A program made the position numbers and the translations under genes. From Runella aurantiaca (lineage in GTDB: Bacteria; Bacteroidota; Bacteroidia; Cytophagales; Spirosomataceae): 64,000 nucleotides of DNA. The notes under the pieces were generated by a model. The model did no database searches. It was not told the origin of the DNA and saw only the letters and a program-made list of their open reading frames with translations. Below, piece by piece: positions 8,516 to 16,563 of the stretch (position 1 is its first letter; every line of letters starts with the position of its first letter). The stretch lies in NCBI RefSeq assembly GCF_003339505.1, contig NZ_QPIW01000021.1, positions 50,350 through 114,349 of the forward strand, read 5' to 3'.

Positions 8516-9816
8516 GCGCCCCTAAAATCAAAAACTACCGTTGGCTTATTGTGGTTTTGCTCTTTACCGCCACCACAATCAACTACTTAGACCGGCAGAT
8601 TATTGGGTTGTTGAAGCCTATTTTAGAAAAAGAATTTGCGTGGTCAGAAACCGATTACGCGCGTATCATCATGGCGTTTACGGCGGCTTATGCCATTGGG
8701 TTGTTGGCATTGGGCTGGTTGATTGATAAAATCGGGACCAAACATGGTTACTCTATCACCATTGTTTTTTGGAGTGTGGCGGGAATGCTCCACGCGCTGG
8801 CCCGTAGTGCCTTCGGTTTTGGTGTGGCTCGGGTTGGGCTGGGGTTGGGAGAAGGTGGCAACTATCCCGCGGCGGTGAAAACGGTGGCGGAATGGTTTCC
8901 CAAAAAAGAACGCGCGTTGGCTACTGGGCTTTTCAATGCTGGGACTAGCGTGGGCGTGGTGGTAGCCCTGATTCTTGTACCCTGGATTTTGACGACCTAC
9001 GGCTGGCAGGAAGTTTTTTGGATTACGGGTGCGCTCGGTTTTGTGTGGTTGATTTTTTGGCTTATCTATTACGATATTCCCGCCAAACAAAAACGCCTGA
9101 CCACGGAAGAGTACGAATACATCGTGAATGGTCAAGAAAAGGAAGAACAGCACAGCAGCGAGAAAGCGAGTGTCAATTGGATTAAGTTGTTTTCTTTTCC
9201 CCAGACGTGGGCGTACATTACTGGAAAGGGCTTAATTGACCCGATTTATTGGTTTTTTCTGTTTTGGTTGCCGTCTTATTTTGCCTCCACTTTTAACCTT
9301 GACCTCAAAAAACCGAGTTTGGAATTGATGCTTATTTATACCGCTACCACCGTGGGAAGCATCAGCGGTGGCTGGTTTTCGTCGCAACTCATCAAGCGCG
9401 GCTGGCCCGTCATCAAAGCCCGAAAAACGGTCATTTTGGTGATTGCGGTTCTTGAATTGTCAGTCATTTTTATTCAGTTTGCGCCCAATGTCTGGGTCGC
9501 CGTTGGGCTGATTAGCTTTGCGGTGGCGTTGCATCAGGCATGGGCGACCAACGTATTTACGTTACCGTCCGACATGTTTCCTAAACAAGCCGTCAGTTCC
9601 ATTGTGGGCATCGGTGGGATGGCTGGCGCGTTGGGAGGCATTCTTTTTCCGATGCTGATCGGCAGTCTGTTGGATACCTACAAAGCCGCTGGAAACCTCG
9701 CGGGCGGGTACAATATCATCTTTACCATTTGCGGTTGTACTTACCTGATTGCGTGGGGTATCATTCATTTGCTGACCCGTAAATCCAAAATGCTGGAATT
9801 GACGGAGTTGGAGTAG
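8512..9816 (+). CDS. MFS sugar-acid transporter (ExuT/GudP/DgoT-like)
   Basis: A 434-residue major facilitator with about 12 membrane helices, of the anion:cation symporter branch that imports hexuronates, glucarate and galactonate. Typical features are TTINYLDRQIIGLLKPIL at the start of helix 1, GWLIDKIGTKHGYS in the helix 2-3 loop, and the GEGGNYPAAVKTVAEWFPKKERA block around helices 4-5 that is diagnostic for this branch. It is translationally coupled to the aldolase gene. If both dehydratases are exported, the imported solute may be 2-keto-3-deoxygalactonate rather than galactonate itself; that is inference. Confidence 0.9.
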   Translation: MSAPKIKNYRWLIVVLLFTATTINYLDRQIIGLLKPILEKEFAWSETDYARIIMAFTAAYAIGLLALGWLIDKIGTKHGYSITIVFWSVAGMLHALARSAFGFGVARVGLGLGEGGNYPAAVKTVAEWFPKKERALATGLFNAGTSVGVVVALILVPWILTTYGWQEVFWITGALGFVWLIFWLIYYDIPAKQKRLTTEEYEYIVNGQEKEEQHSSEKASVNWIKLFSFPQTWAYITGKGLIDPIYWFFLFWLPSYFASTFNLDLKKPSLELMLIYTATTVGSISGGWFSSQLIKRGWPVIKARKTVILVIAVLELSVIFIQFAPNVWVAVGLISFAVALHQAWATNVFTLPSDMFPKQAVSSIVGIGGMAGALGGILFPMLIGSLLDTYKAAGNLAGGYNIIFTICGCTYLIAWGIIHLLTRKSKMLELTELE

Positions 9817-9822
9817 AATGGT

Positions 9823-9888
9823 CGCAGTCGCTCGCGTTTTGCGACGGGGCGGCCCGAGCCGTGATGGCTATTGGTAGGTCTCTGGCCG
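9823..9888. repeat. 66-bp direct repeat, copy 1
   Basis: First of two near-identical 66-bp units between the transporter stop and queG. It starts CGCAGTCGCTCGCG and ends TCTCTGGCCG. It differs from copy 2 at four positions by hand alignment. It is GC-rich with internal palindromic parts (GTCGC/GCGAC and GGGC/GCCC), so it can fold and may act as a transcription end for either flanking gene. It looks like a REP-type dispersed repeat, but only these two copies are visible here. Confidence 0.8.
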
Positions 9889-9931
9889 CGAAATTTCGGT
9901 AATGTGCGGAGAGTTGCTTACAACCCGACTC

Positions 9932-9997
9932 CGCAGTCGCTCGCGTCTCGCGACGGGGCGGCCCGAGCCGTGATGACTATTGGTAGGCCTCTGGCCG
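9932..9997. repeat. 66-bp direct repeat, copy 2
   Basis: Second unit of the repeat pair, offset by 109 bp from copy 1 and in the same orientation. It shares the core GACGGGGCGGCCCGAGCCGT with the first copy. A 43-bp unrelated spacer separates the two units. No transposase or terminal inverted repeats accompany them. Confidence 0.8.
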
Positions 9998-10024
9998 TAT
10001 AATCGTAGAAAATAACCATAGCAC

Positions 10025-10969
10025 TCACTCCTCCCGTACAAACGCCACATTTCGTTGTATTCCTTCCAACTTCGTGCGTTTGACGGCGGAGCGGCGGAAT
10101 ATTTCCTGAAATACTTCCTGCGTGATTTCTTTCCAATCGCCGTTGGTAAATTCGGCCAATTCGGGATGCAAATTGAACTCGGGCGTTTGGTGCGGTTTGG
10201 AAAAACGATTCCATGGACACACATCTTGACAAATATCGCAACCAAAAATCCAGTTCTCAAATGTACCCTTAACTTCTGCGGGGATAGCCTCTTTGAGTTC
10301 AATCGTAAAGTAACTGATGCAGCGGCTACCGTCGACCACGTACGGCTCCACGATGGCGTCGGTAGGGCAGGCATCCACGCAACGCGTGCAAGTGCCGCAA
10401 TAATCCCGAACGGGCCCGTCGGGCCACAAATCAAGGTCACAGATGATTTCACCGATGAAGAAAAAACTGCCCATGTCGCGGTTGAGTAGGTTGGAATGTT
10501 TTCCTATCCAACCTAAACCGCTTTTGGCCGCCCAAACTTTATCCATTACGGGAGCTGAATCCACAAAAATACGCCCGTTGATTTCGCCGATTTCTTCCTG
10601 CAACTGCGCCACCAACTCCTTCATTTTGTCTTTTAATACAAAATGATAATCGGTTCCGTAGGCGTATTTGGAGAGTTTTAGGTCATTTTTCCCTTCGGGT
10701 AGTCGCTGTTCGGGGTAATAGTTGAGCAATACCGAAATAACCGACTTGGCCCCCTCGACCAGTTTGCGCGGGTCGAGACGTTTGTCAAAATGGTTGGCCA
10801 TGTAGTGCATTTGTCCGTGGCGGTGCTGATTGAGCCAATGCTCCAGCCGAGGAGCTTCTTCTTCCAAAAAAGTGGCCGTCGATATGCCGCAAAAATCAAA
10901 ACCTAGCTCGGTAGCTTTCGCTTTGATGGTTTGACTTCGCTGTTGCCTGACAAAATCGTCGGTGGTCAT
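10025..10969 (-). CDS. queG: Epoxyqueuosine reductase
   Basis: A 314-residue QueG, the cobalamin and iron-sulfur enzyme that reduces epoxyqueuosine to queuosine in tRNA, the last step of queuosine synthesis. Two ferredoxin-like cluster motifs are visible: [16 protein letters not shown] and, further on, [11 protein letters not shown]. The N-terminal part contains the usual substrate and cobalamin-binding domain with [13 protein letters not shown] and SVLLNYYP. A longer frame opens 60 bases upstream, but the chosen start ([11 protein letters not shown]) leaves the normal family length. It stands alone, with no other queuosine genes in the window. Confidence 0.95.
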   Translation of the reverse strand: MTTDDFVRQQRSQTIKAKATELGFDFCGISTATFLEEEAPRLEHWLNQHRHGQMHYMANHFDKRLDPRKLVEGAKSVISVLLNYYPEQRLPEGKNDLKLSKYAYGTDYHFVLKDKMKELVAQLQEEIGEINGRIFVDSAPVMDKVWAAKSGLGWIGKHSNLLNRDMGSFFFIGEIICDLDLWPDGPVRDYCGTCTRCVDACPTDAIVEPYVVDGSRCISYFTIELKEAIPAEVKGTFENWIFGCDICQDVCPWNRFSKPHQTPEFNLHPELAEFTNGDWKEITQEVFQEIFRRSAVKRTKLEGIQRNVAFVREE

Positions 10970-11092
10970 GGATAAAAAGTTTAAAACGGAACTTAAATGC
11001 CAAACAATGTGCGTTCGGTGGTCAGACAAAGTTATGGAATCAAGGCCAAGTTTTGTTAATTTGTGGCTAGTACAAAACCTATTCCCTAATCA

Positions 11093-11512
11093 ATGAGACC
11101 GTTTACCTTTTTATTACCCGCGTTTATCGTGCTGCCACTTTTCGTATTTTCGCAGGAAGAGCCTGAAAAACACCCGATTGATGTCGCGTTAGACAACTGC
11201 ATGGACAAAAATCCTTCCACGCAGGGCATGGTGAGTTGTTTGGATGCTGCCTACAAAAAATGGGACGCCGAACTCAACAAAAACTATAAAGCCCTGACGA
11301 GCCAACTGAACGCAACTCAGAAAGCCGCCCTGCTCGCTGCCCAACGCAAATGGATTGAGTACCGCGATTTAGAGTTTAAGATGCAAACTTCCGTTTACAC
11401 CACCATGCAAGGCACCATGTATCAACCCATGGCCATCAACGACCGCATGGAAGTGGTAAAGAAACGCGCCCTTGATTTGAAAAGCTATCTGGATTTACTG
11501 GAAATAAAGTAA
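11093..11512 (+). CDS. LprI-like (DUF1311) secreted protein
   Basis: A 139-residue exported protein. A signal peptide (MRPFTFLLPAFIVLPLFVFS) is followed by one LprI-type domain, recognisable from the two cysteines (DNCMDK and MVSCLDAAYKKWD) and the run KAALLAAQRKWIEYRD. In mycobacteria the namesake inhibits host lysozyme, but in environmental bacteria the role of this domain is not established. It precedes the dipeptidase gene by 37 bp on the same strand and may be co-transcribed with it. Confidence 0.8.
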   Translation: MRPFTFLLPAFIVLPLFVFSQEEPEKHPIDVALDNCMDKNPSTQGMVSCLDAAYKKWDAELNKNYKALTSQLNATQKAALLAAQRKWIEYRDLEFKMQTSVYTTMQGTMYQPMAINDRMEVVKKRALDLKSYLDLLEIK

Positions 11513-11549
11513 ACATTTCTTTCAATAACACCCCAAACATCTATTCATC

Positions 11550-12773
11550 ATGAAACTATTAACCGCCTTATTAGCAGGGATTTTAACGCTTTCGTTGAGC
11601 GTACAGGCGCAAAAATCGGACGAAGAATTGCGCCAATTGGCCGATAAAATTGCCCACAAATACATCCTCACCGATGGCCACGTTGATTTGCCGTATCGGC
11701 TCAAAATCAAAAACTTTCGGCTCGAACGCCAATATTTAGGCATTCCTATCAGCACCACTGAGGGCGATTTTGACTACGAGCGCGCCAAAAAAGGTGGACT
11801 TTCGGCACCGTTTATGTCGGTTTATATTCCGTCGTCGTACCAACAAACGGGTGGTGCCAAGCAGTTGGCCGATACACTCATCACGATGGTGAAGGGCATC
11901 GCCAAGGCGCACCCCGACAAGTTTGCCGTAGCCACAACGCCCCAACAAGTGGATGCTAATTTCAAAAAAGGCATCATTTCGTTTCCGATGGGGATGGAAA
12001 ACGGCGCACCGTTGGAAAAACTCTCCGACGTGGCGTATTTTCGTCAGCAGGGTATTAGCTACGTGACGCTCACGCACGGAAAAGACAACCTGATTTGTGA
12101 TTCTTCCTACGACAGTACCTTCACCCACAAGGGTTTAAGTGCCTATGGAAAGCAGGTTGTAAAAGAAATGAACAGGGTTGGCATTATGGTGGATGTATCG
12201 CATATTTCCGACGACGCATTTTATCAGGCCGTGGAGCTTTCAACTGTTCCCGTGATTGCGTCGCACTCGTCGTGTCGTTATTTTACACCGACATTTAAGC
12301 GGAACATGTCCGACGATATGATTAAGCTGTTGGGTAAAAAAGGCGGTGTGATTCAAATCAATTTTGGTTCCAGCTTTTTGGATGAAAACTACCGTCAACA
12401 AGCGGAAGTATTGCAGGGGAAATTCATGAAAATACTGAAAGATAAAGGTTTGAAATTCACCGACCCCGCCGCCCAAGACTTGTTGAAGCAATTCCAGAAA
12501 GAGAATCCCGTATTGTTTGCCGACGTTGAAACCGTCGCCAATCACATCGATCACGTTGTGAAACTTACGGGCAGTACACAGCACGTCGGCATCGGCTCTG
12601 ACTTTGACGGCGTGGGCGACAGCCTGCCAACGGGCCTGAAAGATGTGTCGCAGTATCCTAACCTGATTTATGTATTGCTCAAACGCGGCTATTCCGAAAG
12701 CGACATTGCCAACATCATGTACAAAAACGTATGGCGTGTGTGGTCAAAAACCGTGGCTAGTGCCAAAATATAG
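11550..12773 (+). CDS. Exported membrane dipeptidase (peptidase family M19)
   Basis: A 407-residue zinc dipeptidase of the renal-dipeptidase type, with a signal peptide ending near VQAQ. Visible family motifs in order are TDGHVDLPY (metal-binding His and Asp), GMENGAP (bridging Glu), YVTLTHGKDN, MVDVSHISDDAF, PVIASHSSCR and HVGIGSDFDG. These place all expected metal ligands in the barrel. It should hydrolyse dipeptides, possibly including D-amino-acid-containing peptidoglycan products, in the periplasm. A strong terminator follows 19 bp after the stop. Confidence 0.93.
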   Translation: MKLLTALLAGILTLSLSVQAQKSDEELRQLADKIAHKYILTDGHVDLPYRLKIKNFRLERQYLGIPISTTEGDFDYERAKKGGLSAPFMSVYIPSSYQQTGGAKQLADTLITMVKGIAKAHPDKFAVATTPQQVDANFKKGIISFPMGMENGAPLEKLSDVAYFRQQGISYVTLTHGKDNLICDSSYDSTFTHKGLSAYGKQVVKEMNRVGIMVDVSHISDDAFYQAVELSTVPVIASHSSCRYFTPTFKRNMSDDMIKLLGKKGGVIQINFGSSFLDENYRQQAEVLQGKFMKILKDKGLKFTDPAAQDLLKQFQKENPVLFADVETVANHIDHVVKLTGSTQHVGIGSDFDGVGDSLPTGLKDVSQYPNLIYVLLKRGYSESDIANIMYKNVWRVWSKTVASAKI

Positions 12774-12792
12774 TTGAGGGACTTATAACCAC

Positions 12793-12827
12793 AAAAAGCG
12801 CTGATTGACCATCAATCAGCGCTTTTT
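12793..12827 (+). terminator. Rho-independent terminator after the dipeptidase gene
   Basis: A perfect 15-bp hairpin: AAAAAGCGCTGATTG pairs with CAATCAGCGCTTTTT around the loop ACCAT. The flanking A and T runs make it usable in both directions, so it may also end transcription of the small minus-strand ORF. Confidence 0.9.
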
Positions 12828-12862
12828 GTATATCAAACTTGTCGGTATTTCTTTTCGCTCCG

Positions 12863-12949
12863 TTAACCCAGAACGAGCAAAGAAAGCAGGGTTAATCCGC
12901 TTAAGATAAAGAGGATGCCCGCGATTTGTTTTTTAATTGAAGTTGTCAT
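12863..12949 (-). CDS. Putative 28-residue single-span membrane peptide
   Basis: A very short ORF with an ATG start and TAA stop encodes a peptide with a basic N-terminus (MTTSIKKQ) followed by one hydrophobic helix ending in SLLVLG. This is the design of small inner-membrane peptides. It ends into the bidirectional hairpin at 12793-12827, which would serve as its terminator. No promoter or ribosome site is obvious, and I recognise no homologue, so chance is a real alternative. Confidence 0.4.
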   Translation of the reverse strand: MTTSIKKQIAGILFILSGLTLLSLLVLG

Positions 12950-13169
12950 AGCTGTATGAATTTTTGTGTAAAACTAACAGAGTGCAAAACAGCTTTCCAA
13001 TGAAATAGGTTGAACCGTTGAAAAATGTAAATAAATGGTTCAATTTGGAGGCTAAGCCGTTGTTAGTACAAAGACGCAATCCCCAATTAAAAGGTTGGTG
13101 AAGGCTTCGATTTTTATTTTGAGGATCGTTTATGCCAAAAATCAATGGCAAAAACACCCCTAAATCCCG

Positions 13170-13177
13170 TACATTTG
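13170..13177 (+). promoter_or_regulatory. Bacteroidota -7 box of dnaG (TACATTTG)
   Basis: TACATTTG matches the TAnnTTTG consensus and its last base is only 4 bases before the dnaG ATG. No TTG is present at the expected -33 position. If used, transcription would start at or very near the ATG, giving a leaderless or near-leaderless mRNA. Confidence 0.45.
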
Positions 13178-13181
13178 CCCC

Positions 13182-15239
13182 ATGCGAATTAGTAATGAAA
13201 TAACCGAGCGAATCAAACAAGCCGCCGACATTGTGGAAGTGGTGGGGGATTTTGTGTCTTTGAAAAAAAGAGGGTCCAACTATACCGCTTGTTGTCCGTT
13301 TCACAACGAAAAGTCACCGTCGTTCAACGTTAATCCCGTTCGTCAGATTTATAAGTGCTTTGGCTGCGGAGCCGCGGGCGATTCCATCAAGTTTGTGATG
13401 GACATTGAGGGCATTAGCTACGGAGAGGCGTTGCGGCATTTGGCCCAAAAATACAATATTGAGGTCGAAGAAGAACAGCAAACCCCCGAAGAAGTGCTGC
13501 GCCAAAATGAACGCGACAGCCTCTACATCGTGCTGAATTTTGCCCAAAAATACTACCAAAACCTGCTCATGGAGCACGAAGAAGGGCAGTCCATCGGGTT
13601 AAGTTATTTTCGGAATCGGGGTTTCAACGACCCCACTATCAAGTCGTTCGGGCTTGGTTATAGCCTTACCGATTGGGACGGGCTGACCAAAGAGGCGGCC
13701 AAAAAAGGCTATAATCCTGAATTGCTCGAAAAGGCGGGCTTGACCCTGCATAAAGAAGGCGACGCACAGGCCAACCGCGCCACCCGCTACTACGACCGTT
13801 TTAGGGGGCGGGTGATTTTTCCGATTCACAATGTATCGGGTAAGGTGATTGCCTTTGGCGCACGGATTCTGTCGGCAGATAAGAGTCAACCGAAATACAT
13901 CAACTCGCCGGAAACCGACGTCTACCATAAAAGCAAAATCCTGTACGGAATCTATCAGGCCAAAAACGCCATTCGGCAGGAAGACGTTTGCTATTTGGTG
14001 GAAGGCTACACTGACGTGATTTCGCTGCATCAGGCGGGCATTCAGAACGTGGCGGCTTCCTCGGGTACGTCGCTGACGGAAGAGCAAATCAAGCTGATTG
14101 CGCGTTTTACCAATAATATTACGATTCTCTACGATGGGGATGCGGCGGGTATCAAAGCGGCTCTGCGCGGACTGGACATGGTGCTCGAAGAAGGACTTAA
14201 CGTAAGCCTCGTGACCTTGCCCGATGGCGAAGACCCCGACAGCTACGTGTATAAAGTGGGAGCGGAGGGCTTCAAAAAACACGTTCAGCAGGCCACGAAA
14301 GACTTTATTACCTTCAAAACCGAAATGCTTTTGAAGGATGCAGGCGATAATCCGTTTAAGCGTGCCGAAGCTATCAATGAAATTGTAACGAGTATTACCA
14401 AAATTTCGGACCCGATAAAGCGCCAGATCTTCTTCAAACGTACTGCCGATTTGATGAAAATGGACGAGCAAACGCTCATTTCGGAAGGCAATAAACACCT
14501 GCGTCGGCGGGAAGAGAAAGCCGCCGAGAAGCCCGTGCAGTCCAAGCCAAAAGATCGCTTGAGAGAACGGCCGCAGGAGCCTTCGGATATCCACTTTTCG
14601 GATAATTTTATCGAAGAAGAATTCGGGATTTTGGTGGAGGATTCTGTCCCCAATTCCGTGCCCGATGTAGCGCCTAGGCATGAGCTGCCTACGGATTTGT
14701 TCAAGCAAAGACTGTATTTTCAAGAACAAGCATTTGTCAAATTGCTGATTTTGCACGGCCAAACGGAGTTGGAGACGGGCATTTCGCTGTGTCGGTATTT
14801 ACTGCATGAGATTGGGGAAATATCGTTTGAAAATCAGCTTTTTGATTTGGTCTTAAATATCTTCCGCCAGCGGTTCGGTTTGGGAGAAATTCCTTCGACC
14901 GATTATTTCCTTTCGCACATCGACCCTGATATACAGCGTTTTTCGATTGATTTATGTACCAGTAAGCACCATTTGAGCGAGAATTGGGAAAAGCACGATA
15001 TTGTGGTTCCGACCGACGAAGAGCTGCTCCATGAAATCGCCTTTAAAAAAATCCTTCGCCTTAAAATGGCGTATTCGGCCACTAAGATGAAGGATTTGTT
15101 AAATCAGATGGGAAAAATAACGGGGAATTCTGACGAAGAATTTGCCCAAATTATGGAAGTCCAACGTCAGTATAAATTTTACAAAAATATCAACGACTTG
15201 GCTGCTAAAGAACTCGGCACGGTGGTGCCGGGGTATTAG
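13182..15239 (+). CDS. dnaG: DNA primase
   Basis: A 685-residue replication primase, which makes RNA primers at the fork together with the DnaB helicase. The N-terminal CHC2 zinc domain has ligands Cys38, His41, Cys59 and Cys62. The catalytic core follows with DRFRGRVIFPIHN and AFGARIL, then the TOPRIM motifs VEGYTDVISLHQAG and ILYDGDAAGIKAA. The C-terminal 200 residues form the helicase-interaction region, reached through a charged linker rich in Arg, Lys and Pro. Length is normal for Bacteroidota. Confidence 0.97.
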   Translation: MRISNEITERIKQAADIVEVVGDFVSLKKRGSNYTACCPFHNEKSPSFNVNPVRQIYKCFGCGAAGDSIKFVMDIEGISYGEALRHLAQKYNIEVEEEQQTPEEVLRQNERDSLYIVLNFAQKYYQNLLMEHEEGQSIGLSYFRNRGFNDPTIKSFGLGYSLTDWDGLTKEAAKKGYNPELLEKAGLTLHKEGDAQANRATRYYDRFRGRVIFPIHNVSGKVIAFGARILSADKSQPKYINSPETDVYHKSKILYGIYQAKNAIRQEDVCYLVEGYTDVISLHQAGIQNVAASSGTSLTEEQIKLIARFTNNITILYDGDAAGIKAALRGLDMVLEEGLNVSLVTLPDGEDPDSYVYKVGAEGFKKHVQQATKDFITFKTEMLLKDAGDNPFKRAEAINEIVTSITKISDPIKRQIFFKRTADLMKMDEQTLISEGNKHLRRREEKAAEKPVQSKPKDRLRERPQEPSDIHFSDNFIEEEFGILVEDSVPNSVPDVAPRHELPTDLFKQRLYFQEQAFVKLLILHGQTELETGISLCRYLLHEIGEISFENQLFDLVLNIFRQRFGLGEIPSTDYFLSHIDPDIQRFSIDLCTSKHHLSENWEKHDIVVPTDEELLHEIAFKKILRLKMAYSATKMKDLLNQMGKITGNSDEEFAQIMEVQRQYKFYKNINDLAAKELGTVVPGY

Positions 15240-15246
15240 TTATTTC

Positions 15247-16230
15247 TTACGAACGCGTGATTAAATCGTAGGCCGTTTCGAGCAATTCTTCTTTGTCCAA
15301 CAAACTCAAAGACAGCGGTAACTGCGCCAATCCGATGAGTCGACGCATGATTTCAACACCCGTAAATTGGTCGACCAATTGCGGGTTTTTGATTTCTCCG
15401 TAGGCCTGATACACCTTGCGGATGGTTTCTTCGGGTTGTTTGGCCATCATGAGGTGGGCCGTCATCACGCCCAAATCAAATTCAGGGCATCCATAAAAAC
15501 AAAATTCGGGGTCAATGACTTTGAGGCCATACGTGGTTTTGAGCCAGCTGCCTGGGTAAAAATCTCCGTGCAACAAACAGCGTCCGTCTGAGAGGTACAC
15601 CATGCCCAATTCTCTGACTTTTTGTTTCAGTTTTGTGTCGATTTTGTAGCCCATCGAAATCATTTGTAGCCCGCTAGAGATGGTGTCAAGGTCAAAGCCG
15701 TTGTTTTCCATCAACGGATAGTTGAAAATGTGTTCGTGGTTCAGCGCTCGCATCTCACGATTGGCAAAAGACGCATCAATCGTTTCTTGCCATGTAAGGC
15801 GGTGGAGCATAGCGAGATAATGCGCCAAGGCTTCCGCTTCAGTCATGGAGAGCTGTTGGTTGGGTTGGTACAAAAAAGTATAGTCGCTCGCGGTGCCTAA
15901 GTCTTCCAATACCAGAATATTGGCTTCGGCATCAATGCCAATCAATTGAGGCATTGATTCGTTGATACTGGCAAAGGGTTGAATCTTTTCATAAAACCGT
16001 CCTTCCGTCACGGCGCGGTTGGCAGGTGCGGCGATTTGGGGATATTTTTCCACGTATGGCCGCGACTGTTTTACGATGAGCGTACGGTCGTGGGTGCGTA
16101 CCCGAAGGGTATAATTCATGTTTCCTTCGCCGGGTTTTTCCAAAATCAGTACTTGCTCGTGTTGTTTGAGCCAGTTTTTGCTTTTCAGATAGTCTTCGAG
16201 GAGGTGTGGTTGGGTGATGTCTAATTGCAT
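15247..16230 (-). CDS. Methylthioribose-kinase-like phosphotransferase (APH fold)
   Basis: A 327-residue kinase of the aminoglycoside-phosphotransferase/methylthioribose-kinase fold. The N-lobe glycine-rich stretch EKPGEGNMNYTLRV and the lysine of LIVKQSRPYV resemble MtnK, and the catalytic block LLHGDFYPGSW with KVIDPEFCFYGCPEFD is also MtnK-like. A longer frame exists upstream, but the chosen ATG begins at the expected domain edge (MQLDITQPHLLEDYLK). There is no mtnA or other methionine-salvage gene nearby, so the substrate could be another small sugar or alcohol. It converges on dnaG with 7 bp between the stops. Confidence 0.75.
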   Translation of the reverse strand: MQLDITQPHLLEDYLKSKNWLKQHEQVLILEKPGEGNMNYTLRVRTHDRTLIVKQSRPYVEKYPQIAAPANRAVTEGRFYEKIQPFASINESMPQLIGIDAEANILVLEDLGTASDYTFLYQPNQQLSMTEAEALAHYLAMLHRLTWQETIDASFANREMRALNHEHIFNYPLMENNGFDLDTISSGLQMISMGYKIDTKLKQKVRELGMVYLSDGRCLLHGDFYPGSWLKTTYGLKVIDPEFCFYGCPEFDLGVMTAHLMMAKQPEETIRKVYQAYGEIKNPQLVDQFTGVEIMRRLIGLAQLPLSLSLLDKEELLETAYDLITRS

Positions 16231-16563
16231 ATTGAGGAATGAAAATGATTCGTGCTGAATGTTTTGCTGGGTACTAAGATTGTTTTTACACAAAGAACCA
16301 TAAACGGAAGATAGTGAGTGTAAATTATTTACCATAAAAAAAATAATGCCAGTCATACGGCTCCCCAGCGCTGCTTTCTTACAAGTATAATGCATTAGGA
16401 ATGAGTTTGTTCTGGTAATGATATACGTTTAAAACGCAAATTGACCCTTTTTACTGAAAAAATGTTTGCCACAATCGCTTCCTGTTTGCTTATTTGCAAC
16501 CCCAAAAAAGGAGTACTGGTAGCGTTTGAAAGCGATTTACCGTCATAAATACGAACTAATTCA
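16231..16563. other. 333-bp divergent intergenic region
   Basis: This lies between the divergently transcribed kinase and tex genes and must contain both promoters. The left half is open in the kinase frame but reads as non-conserved sequence. I see no clear TTG-N20-TAnnTTTG promoter, repeat or RNA gene here. Confidence 0.5.

Larger units (their letters stand above)
12774..13181. other. 408-bp gap with terminator, a tiny ORF and the dnaG promoter region
   Basis: The gap holds the dipeptidase terminator, a 28-codon minus-strand membrane-peptide ORF and, just before dnaG, a TAnnTTTG box. The remainder, roughly 12950-13169, has no ORF or repeat that I can support. Confidence 0.7.

Noticed and set aside
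9868..10452. 194-codon minus-strand frame running through the 66-bp repeats
   Set aside because: It overlaps the true queG frame and reads repeat DNA; no family features.
13599..14762. 387-codon open frame on the minus strand
   Set aside because: It lies wholly antisense to dnaG, whose motifs are complete; the frame is a composition shadow.
15247..16230. Aminoglycoside-resistance phosphotransferase
   Set aside because: The motifs fit the MtnK side of the fold and the gene is in a housekeeping setting with no mobile-element context.
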